A stretch of 6,478 nucleotides of DNA from Actinomycetota bacterium (GTDB taxonomy: Bacteria > Actinomycetota > Humimicrobiia > Humimicrobiales > Humimicrobiaceae): positions 1-6,478 of the forward strand of contig JAHILC010000118.1 in NCBI GenBank assembly GCA_018897225.1, written 5' to 3'. The notes beneath the pieces are model-generated. The model worked only from the letters and a program-made list of their open reading frames with translations, was not told where the DNA came from and made no database searches. The position numbers and the translations under genes are program-made. Of the stretch, positions 1-4,644 are shown one piece after another; the first letter of the stretch is position 1, and the number at the start of each line of letters is the position of its first letter.

Positions 1-403
1 ATAGTCCTATGCCATTTTTTTCCAAAAGCGACAATCCCAATGCAATTGATTCTGGTATTCCGTCAAGAGCTGCTCCAAGAATAATTGCTTTTCCATTAGT
101 ATCTTTAACAGTTCTAAAGCGCTTCTTTTTTTTATGGTTTCTGCCGCCATATCTGTGGACTAAAAAATCCCCGCTTATGAAGACAATCCCGCCGATCAGG
201 AAACCTATCGCAATGGCATCAAACCCTCCATGCTTAAAAGCTTCCTCCATTAAGCCGAATGTAAGGGCACAAATTAACACCCCTGAACCAAAAGCCATAA
301 TTGCAGCAATGACTTTCTGGCTTATTTTAAATACCGTTCCAATAATTACACCCAGGATTAGCGAAAATCCAGCTAAAAATGAATATATGATAGCTATCTT
401 CAT
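1..403 (-). CDS. ZIP-family metal transporter, N-terminal part (cut by window edge)
   Basis: The minus strand is open from an ATG at 403 to the window edge, giving 134 residues of an integral membrane protein. Hydrophobic stretches lie at about residues 3-24, 31-52 and 64-82. A basic, histidine-containing loop follows at 83-100 (including a run of four lysines after His90), and then a fourth segment at about 105-126 carrying D-G-I-P-E-S (114-119). That motif corresponds to the metal-binding fourth helix of ZIP transporters, usually written HNxPEG. Here Asp stands where His is common and Ser where Gly is common, so the transported metal (Zn, Fe, Mn or other) cannot be assigned. ZIP proteins carry divalent cations into the cytoplasm. 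An in-frame TAA just upstream fixes ATG 403 as the first usable start. The nearest good Shine-Dalgarno, AAGGAG, is unusually far away (23 bases). The gene lies 28 bases after the small PLDc_N gene and is probably cotranscribed with it. The rest of the protein is outside the window. Confidence 0.78.
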   Translation of the reverse strand, partial: MKIAIIYSFLAGFSLILGVIIGTVFKISQKVIAAIMAFGSGVLICALTFGLMEEAFKHGGFDAIAIGFLIGGIVFISGDFLVHRYGGRNHKKKKRFRTVKDTNGKAIILGAALDGIPESIALGLSLLEKNGIGL

Positions 404-426
404 TTTTTAAAAAATAATTTAATTAA

Positions 427-432
427 CTCCTT
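427..432 (-). promoter_or_regulatory. Shine-Dalgarno AAGGAG upstream of the ZIP gene, unusually distant
   Basis: AAGGAG on the minus strand overlaps the stop codon of the preceding gene. It is the only strong ribosome-binding sequence before the ZIP start at 403, but 23 A/T-rich bases separate it from the ATG instead of the usual 5 to 10. An A/T palindrome (six T then six A) lies in that spacer. No in-frame ATG, GTG or TTG lies closer, because an in-frame TAA sits immediately upstream of the ATG. Confidence 0.4.
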
Positions 433-788
433 TATGCCTTTCTGGGCATTTTTTTTCTCACCACAAAATAGTATATGATTGCGCCAACACCACTTGTCAA
501 GAGGATTATTAACAGCCACATTGTCTTGGCGCTCTCGCCAGCATTTGGAAATTCGCTATTATCACGCTTTGCACAATCAACAAGCATAATAATCCACACT
601 ACAAAAAGGAAAATGCCTGCAGCCCAGAAGACCACAATGAAGAAAATCCATATCCCTACCAGCCCCAAAATCGTGGTGCTGCCTGCGGCAATCGCTGCTT
701 CTTCTGAGCTGCATGAAGCTATTGCTAAGGTGGTTAATAAAATAAAACTCATTATTAATATTATTATTTTTACTGTTTTTTTATCCAA
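432..788 (-). CDS. Small PLDc_N-type membrane protein with lipobox-like signal
   Basis: This 118-residue protein resembles the PLDc_N family (phospholipase D-nuclease N-terminal, PF13396), small membrane modules found alone or ahead of cardiolipin synthases. A basic start and hydrophobic stretch (about 5-25) end in L-A-I-A-S-C, a possible lipobox with Cys26 as the lipidated residue. Two further membrane segments follow at about 42-70 and 88-110. The second-segment end and short loop read WIIMLVDCAKRD, and the last segment ends GAIIYYFVVRKK, both typical of PLDc_N. There is no catalytic HKD motif, so it is not itself a phospholipase. The start is TTG at 788, preceded by AAAGGGG with a 5-base spacer, which is the best placed initiation signal. 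A promoter candidate lies just upstream, and a ZIP transporter gene follows 28 bases downstream. Its function is unknown. Whether the N-terminus is a cleaved lipoprotein signal or a third membrane helix cannot be decided from the sequence. Confidence 0.82.
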   Translation of the reverse strand: MDKKTVKIIILIMSFILLTTLAIASCSSEEAAIAAGSTTILGLVGIWIFFIVVFWAAGIFLFVVWIIMLVDCAKRDNSEFPNAGESAKTMWLLIILLTSGVGAIIYYFVVRKKMPRKA

Positions 789-793
789 TTTTT

Positions 794-800
794 CCCCTTT
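794..800 (-). promoter_or_regulatory. Ribosome-binding site AAAGGGG deciding a TTG start
   Basis: AAAGGGG on the minus strand ends five A bases before TTG at 788. This spacing is good and supports TTG as the true start of the PLDc_N-type gene, ahead of any later Met codon, which would remove most of the signal segment. Confidence 0.6.
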
Positions 801-810
801 CGTTTAAATA

Positions 811-838
811 ATTATAAATTTTTTATTAACTATACCAA
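811..838 (-). promoter_or_regulatory. Candidate sigma-70-type promoter for the PLDc_N/ZIP unit
   Basis: On the minus strand a -35-like TTGGTA (838-833, four of six matches to TTGACA) is separated by 16 bases from a perfect -10 TATAAT (816-811). Transcription would begin near 804, giving a leader of roughly 15 bases that contains the AAAGGGG site. This is the only gap before the left-hand genes and the largest in the window. The region is very A/T-rich, so a chance TATAAT is possible. Confidence 0.45.
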
Positions 839-875
839 ATTAATCAAATTGGTGCGATATCCTATGAATCCATGC

Positions 876-907
876 AAACTCTAGGTATTTACATAAACTC
901 TAGGTAT
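876..907. repeat. 13-bp direct repeat across the alr stop codon
   Basis: AAACTCTAGGTAT occurs at 876-888 and again at 895-907, an exact repeat with a 19-base period. The copy at 895-907 encodes I-P-R-V near the end of alr. The copy at 876-888 is read one base out of phase, and its CCTAG supplies the TAG stop. It looks like a small tandem duplication. Confidence 0.75.
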
Positions 908-2077
908 CTGATCTTTCAGCATGCATAAAACTTCATAATTTATGGTGCCGATTAATCCTGCAAGCCAGTCGGCGGTAATTTTTCCATCACCTTCACCACT
1001 GCCCCCGATAAAAGTTACTTCCTCTCCGGCCGTAAGGCTTCTTTTTAGTGCAATATCTGTAACATCAATCATCAGATGATCCATAGTAATATTGCCTACT
1101 ATGGGAGCTAACTGCCCACCAATCAATACCTTTGCCTTGTTTGAAAATAATCTTGTATAGCCATCAGCATAACCTATTGGCACTGTTGCTATAAGGCTAA
1201 CCCTGCTCGTCTTAAATGTTGCGCCATATGAAATGGATTCACCGGCTGCCAGTGTTTTCAAAAAGGATATCTTTGACTTCAAGCTTAGAACTGGTTTAAG
1301 CTTTGTTAAAACTGAAAGAATTTCCGGGTCCAGCCATATACCGCCCGTCCCATTAAAAGGACTAAGGCCATAAATAGTAATTCCCAGCCTTACCATGTCC
1401 AGATGAAAGTCTTTATACCGCAGGAATGCTGCGCTGTTCGCACAGTGAAGAATCGGTGGAATTATGCTTTTCCGTCTGAGGTCGCCAAGAACATTTTCAA
1501 ACTTATTCCATTGCATCAATGTATATGATTCATCTTTTTCCCCCGCACAAGAAAAATGCGTGAATATTCCCTCAACATCCAGATTTGGAAGCGAGATAAT
1601 TTTTTCTATTTCTTCTACAGCATCCCCGTAATTAATGCCAAGCCTGTTCATACCTGTGTTAACCTTTATATGAATCTTTAATTGTTTTCCAAGATTGCCG
1701 CATTTTTGTGAAATTGCTTTAGCCTTTTCAAACGAATTAAGGCATAAAATGAAATTATTATTGGCGGCATCATTTACAATTTCCATTGGCGGCTCGCCAA
1801 GAATGTAAATTGGAACCGAGATCCCTGCTTTCCTCAAGGCAAGGCCTTCGGCAGCAAAAGCTACCCCAAGGGCATAAACACCACTTTTTACTGCCTGTTT
1901 TGAAATTTCAATAAGCCCATGCCCATAGGCATTAGACTTGACTACAGCCATGATTTTTACTTTTGGAGATTTCAGGCGGGACTTGACAAGCTGCAGGTTG
2001 TGATCGATATTGCTTAGATTAATTTCAATCCTGGTAAATCTTTTATTTTTTCTATAATCGTAGTGCATTTTACTCAA
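881..2077 (-). CDS. alr: Alanine racemase
   Basis: This PLP-dependent enzyme interconverts L- and D-alanine in the cytoplasm, supplying D-alanine for peptidoglycan. The 398-residue length fits the family (about 360-400). The fold-type III barrel spans roughly residues 15-240. It carries AVVKSNAYGHG, where Lys47 is the PLP Schiff-base lysine, KVNTGMNRLG at 138-147 (Arg145 in the conserved RLG; Lys138 at the site often carbamylated), a THFSCAGEKD loop near 173, and RLGITIYG at 230-237, whose Arg contacts the PLP ring. The C-terminal beta domain carries the second catalytic residue, Tyr284 in SISYGATF, then GYADGY, and TMDHLMIDVT with Asp333. The start is uncertain. TTG at 2077 directly abuts the stop of the CBS gene, while ATG at 2068 would remove three residues. 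Neither has a strong ribosome-binding site, so translational coupling to the CBS gene is likely. The extreme C-terminus is shaped by a 13-bp direct repeat. Confidence 0.96.
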   Translation of the reverse strand: MSKMHYDYRKNKRFTRIEINLSNIDHNLQLVKSRLKSPKVKIMAVVKSNAYGHGLIEISKQAVKSGVYALGVAFAAEGLALRKAGISVPIYILGEPPMEIVNDAANNNFILCLNSFEKAKAISQKCGNLGKQLKIHIKVNTGMNRLGINYGDAVEEIEKIISLPNLDVEGIFTHFSCAGEKDESYTLMQWNKFENVLGDLRRKSIIPPILHCANSAAFLRYKDFHLDMVRLGITIYGLSPFNGTGGIWLDPEILSVLTKLKPVLSLKSKISFLKTLAAGESISYGATFKTSRVSLIATVPIGYADGYTRLFSNKAKVLIGGQLAPIVGNITMDHLMIDVTDIALKRSLTAGEEVTFIGGSGEGDGKITADWLAGLIGTINYEVLCMLKDQIPRVYVNT

Positions 2078-2545
2078 TTATTTGTTCCGGGTAATCATGG
2101 ATTTTACTATGTCTGCCCGTGTGATTATTCCAACAAGTTTATTATTTTTATCCATTACCGGCAGCCTGTTCACTCTGCTGTCCAGCATTATATCGGCTAT
2201 CTCATTTATTGGAGTATCCTCACCGGCAGTTTTCACTTTTACAGTCATTATATCTTCAACTTTTGTAGCAAGGTGTTTCTGCAGGCTCCTCTTAAACTTG
2301 TTCAGGCTTTCAAGATAAATAATTGCGTCTAAAAGTTTGAAATACCTGGGAAAATGAAGGTCGGTATTCTGGACTATTATATCGCCTTCAGAAACTATGC
2401 CAGCCAGACTGCCATTTTCATCAAGCACCGGAACACCACTTATTTTGTTATTTACCAGCAATTCTGAAAGCTCCTTAATTGAAGCATCCTTCTTTATTGT
2501 GATTACTTTTTTATTCATAATTTCTTTTGCAGTTAAATCAGCCAT
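2078..2545 (-). CDS. Protein with two CBS domains (putative nucleotide sensor)
   Basis: This 155-residue soluble protein consists almost only of a tandem CBS pair (Bateman module). CBS1 is at about residues 3-58 (IMNKKVITIKKDASI, then SGVPVLDENGSLAGIVSEGDI). CBS2 is at about 94-151 (DIMTVKVKTAGEDTPI, then NRLPVMDKNNKLVGIITRADI). A basic/aromatic linker at 59-93 (HFPRYFKLLDAIIYLES and following) resembles linkers of stand-alone bacterial CBS proteins. CBS pairs bind AMP, ATP, S-adenosylmethionine or similar ligands and usually control an attached or partner protein. No effector domain, DNA-binding motif or membrane segment is present, so ligand and target are unknown. The ATG start has a strong AGGAG with a 5-base spacer. 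The gene lies 46 bases after nnr, and its TAA touches the alr TTG start, implying coupled translation with alr. Confidence 0.92.
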   Translation of the reverse strand: MADLTAKEIMNKKVITIKKDASIKELSELLVNNKISGVPVLDENGSLAGIVSEGDIIVQNTDLHFPRYFKLLDAIIYLESLNKFKRSLQKHLATKVEDIMTVKVKTAGEDTPINEIADIMLDSRVNRLPVMDKNNKLVGIITRADIVKSMITRNK

Positions 2546-2550
2546 CTTGT

Positions 2551-2556
2551 CTCCTA
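2551..2556 (-). promoter_or_regulatory. Strong ribosome-binding site for the CBS gene
   Basis: TAGGAG on the minus strand lies 5 bases before the ATG at 2545. Among the operon genes it is the best placed initiation signal. It may serve alr as well through coupling, since alr has only weak signals of its own. Confidence 0.65.
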
Positions 2557-2591
2557 ATGTATAATATAAAAATTAAAAAAATAAATAAGTT

Positions 2592-4223
2592 CTATTCGTA
2601 CTTAATTTTCTCAACTTCCAGAAAGACTTTTTTTATTCCTTCAAAAAGGTCTGTAGCTGTCTGGGAAGTCTTGCTAGTACAAGGCACTACTATGTCTGAT
2701 GCCATCCCATGTATATATGTACCGCACACCGCCGCATCCACCAAGCTCATTCCTTGTGCCAGAAGTGAGCCTATTATGCCGGTTAAAATATCACCAGTTC
2801 CGGCAGTTGCCAGAGCCCAGCTTCCCGTGGGATTTATAAAAGTTCTGCCGCCAGGTTCAGTAATTAATGTTCCGGCGCCCTTAAGGACAGAAACCAGGTT
2901 ATATTTTTTTACAATTTCCAGATTTGCATCCAGCCTGTCTTCAAGAGCAATCTTTTCCCTGCCGAGAATTGAAGCAAGCTCTCCGGCATGAGGAGTTATA
3001 ACAACGTGAGAAAAATCACAATTATTCTCACTTTCAACTTCTCTTGGACCATATAGCGCTCGCAGTCCATCCGCATCAAGAACAGTTGGCTTTTTTACCT
3101 TTTTCAATATTTCTCTTACCAGGCAGATTGTGCTTGGGTTGGTTGAAATACCTGGTCCTATGGCAAGAGCATCATAATTTTTTGAAATTTCCATAACTTC
3201 TTCAAGACATTCCATGTGAATTGAAATATCATCAGTCTGTTCAACAGGATAAGTCATAACCTCTGTTAGTTTTATTTCAAAAATATTATTAAGTTCCCAT
3301 GGGCATACAAGAGTTAAAAGCCCGGCGCCAGCGCGCATTGCAGCTTCGCATGTCATAGCTGCAGCCCCTGTAAAACCAATCGAACCTGCAATTACAAGAA
3401 GCTTTCCAACTTCATGCTTATAAGTCCATGGCTTTTTAAATGGCAGCCTGCCGGCAACCCATTCAAGGCCGGCTTCATAAATCTCTTCATAATTTTCAAA
3501 ATATTTTTCAGGGATGCCAATATCAGTAACGATGATTTCCCCCGCGAAATAAGCGCCCGGATAACTAGCCAGTCCGATTTTCTTGCAGCTAAATGTTACA
3601 GTCTTGTCTGCCTTGATTGCAGCGCCAAGGATTTTTGCATTATCAGAATCAATGCCTGATGGTATGTCTACAGCATAAATGAGTATTTTTTTATTTTTAT
3701 TTCTTGCATTATTAATTTTTTCAATTACTTTTTTTGCAGGCCCAAAGATTTCTTTTCCGTGAAGTCCTGTGCCAAAAATTGCATCTACAATAAAATCTGA
3801 TTGTGTAATGCAGTTTTCAAAAAAATCAAAATCTAAATAAAATATACTGCTTTTATATTTTTCATTGAGCTTCTCAAAATAAAACCTGCTGTCAGGACTA
3901 AATTTTTCCACAGGGCCAGTACAGAATATTTTTACTTCTATTCCGCCATCCAGAAGCTCTAATGCTGCAACAAAACCATCGCCACCGTTATTTCCACCAC
4001 CGCACACAATTGTACCGGCAGCGCGCCTTCCGGTAATACTCTTTTTGGCATCCCTGGCAAAATCTTTTTTTATAACATCTGCTACCCTGCTGCCGGCATT
4101 TTTCATGAGCCACTTTGATTCAATGCCATCATTTATGCATCTTGAATCAATTTCAGCTATTTTGCTGCCTTTCAATATTCGATTAAGATTTGTTCCTTTC
4201 AATTCGTTAAAATTTGCTTCCAA
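2592..4223 (-). CDS. nnr: Bifunctional NAD(P)H-hydrate repair enzyme (epimerase + ADP/ATP-dependent dehydratase)
   Basis: This enzyme repairs hydrated, inactive NADHX and NADPHX. The N-terminal YjeF_N domain (about residues 18-245) epimerises the R and S forms. It has the GGGNNGGDG motif at 75-83, DAIFGTGL at 147-154 and VDIPSGID at 185-192. The C-terminal ribokinase-like dehydratase domain (about 265-540) has GKLLVIAGS near 273, GPG at 356-358, DADGL at 383-387, TPHAGE at 410-415, KGAGTLI at 448-454 and AGTGD at 474-478, with Asp478 the expected catalytic residue. Bacterial dehydratases of this family usually use ADP. The 543-residue length is a little above the usual 490-520, with a longer N-terminus. 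The start is TTG at 4223, 25 bases after acpS, with no convincing ribosome-binding site. A later TTG at 4175 (residue 17) would still keep the whole domain. The segment before AGTGD reads NPTGSWALAT in place of the commoner NPTGNPGMAT. Confidence 0.95.
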   Translation of the reverse strand: MEANFNELKGTNLNRILKGSKIAEIDSRCINDGIESKWLMKNAGSRVADVIKKDFARDAKKSITGRRAAGTIVCGGGNNGGDGFVAALELLDGGIEVKIFCTGPVEKFSPDSRFYFEKLNEKYKSSIFYLDFDFFENCITQSDFIVDAIFGTGLHGKEIFGPAKKVIEKINNARNKNKKILIYAVDIPSGIDSDNAKILGAAIKADKTVTFSCKKIGLASYPGAYFAGEIIVTDIGIPEKYFENYEEIYEAGLEWVAGRLPFKKPWTYKHEVGKLLVIAGSIGFTGAAAMTCEAAMRAGAGLLTLVCPWELNNIFEIKLTEVMTYPVEQTDDISIHMECLEEVMEISKNYDALAIGPGISTNPSTICLVREILKKVKKPTVLDADGLRALYGPREVESENNCDFSHVVITPHAGELASILGREKIALEDRLDANLEIVKKYNLVSVLKGAGTLITEPGGRTFINPTGSWALATAGTGDILTGIIGSLLAQGMSLVDAAVCGTYIHGMASDIVVPCTSKTSQTATDLFEGIKKVFLEVEKIKYE

Positions 4224-4248
4224 TTATTAATTCTGGCGGTTTTAGCTT

Positions 4249-4638
4249 CTAAATTAATGCTATCGCAAAAGCTACTGCGTGTTCTTCAGTGCCAGATAAG
4301 GTTATTTTAATATCCTTGATTGTAAGCTTATCACAATATGCCTTGGTCGTGCCATAAAGATTTATAACAGGTCCTCCTGAATGCAAATTTACAACTTCAA
4401 TTTCATTAAAGCGGATATTCTTGCCGATTCCTGTTCTTAGTGATTTTGATACTGCTTCCTTTGCCGCAAATCTCTCAGCATAGCTTATGAAACAGCTCCG
4501 CAATTTTCCAGCACAATATTTGACTTCACTGTCTGTATAAACCTTTTTTATAAATCCAGGGTTCTTTTCAATTGCTGATTTTATTCTTTTTACTTCTACT
4601 AAATCCACACCAATACCATAAATTTCTAGTTCTGCCAC
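4249..4638 (-). CDS. acpS: Holo-[acyl-carrier-protein] synthase
   Basis: AcpS transfers the 4'-phosphopantetheine arm of coenzyme A to a serine of acyl carrier protein, switching on fatty-acid synthesis in the cytoplasm. The 129-residue length is typical of the trimeric AcpS class. GIGVDLVEVKRI at residues 8-19 holds the metal-binding Asp12, and ERFAAKEAVSKSL at 55-67 holds the second metal ligand, Glu61, in the family signature. Near the C-terminus, TLSGTEEHAVAFA corresponds to the strand often written SLSHTxxYAxA, with Gly in place of the usual His. The start is GTG at 4638, supported by GTGGAG embedded in the last codons of glmS with a 9-base spacer. Only 6 bases separate it from the glmS stop, so the two are almost certainly cotranscribed and translationally coupled. 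A start further upstream would overlap glmS and is not needed for the fold. Confidence 0.95.
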   Translation of the reverse strand: MAELEIYGIGVDLVEVKRIKSAIEKNPGFIKKVYTDSEVKYCAGKLRSCFISYAERFAAKEAVSKSLRTGIGKNIRFNEIEVVNLHSGGPVINLYGTTKAYCDKLTIKDIKITLSGTEEHAVAFAIALI

Positions 4639-4644
4639 AATTAA

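Noticed and set aside
9..410. Plus-strand 133-codon open frame
   Set aside because: The opposite strand encodes a coherent ZIP-type membrane protein with the DGIPES motif; the plus-strand product resembles no family I know.
434..456. Plus-strand hairpin ATGCC-6-GGCAT followed by eight T bases, resembling an intrinsic terminator
   Set aside because: The stem is only 5 bp, it lies within the minus-strand PLDc_N coding sequence (lysine codons give the T run), and no plus-strand gene precedes it.
475..807. Plus-strand 110-codon open frame
   Set aside because: It is antisense to the PLDc_N-type gene, has no recognisable domain and is explained by the codon pattern of the opposite strand.
834..853. 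Imperfect inverted repeat ACCAA...TTGGT as a terminator or operator
   Set aside because: It is short, has a bulge and A/T-rich arms, and lacks a T run on either side. It overlaps the candidate -35 but is too weak to call.
2546..2591. Possible promoter before the CBS gene (TATTAT-like sequence)
   Set aside because: There is no matching -35 at proper spacing, and the -10-like sequence lies almost on top of the ribosome-binding site. The gap is plain A/T-rich sequence within an operon.
2527..2991. Plus-strand 154-codon open frame
   Set aside because: It is a shadow of nnr, whose minus-strand product has all expected motifs in the same stretch.
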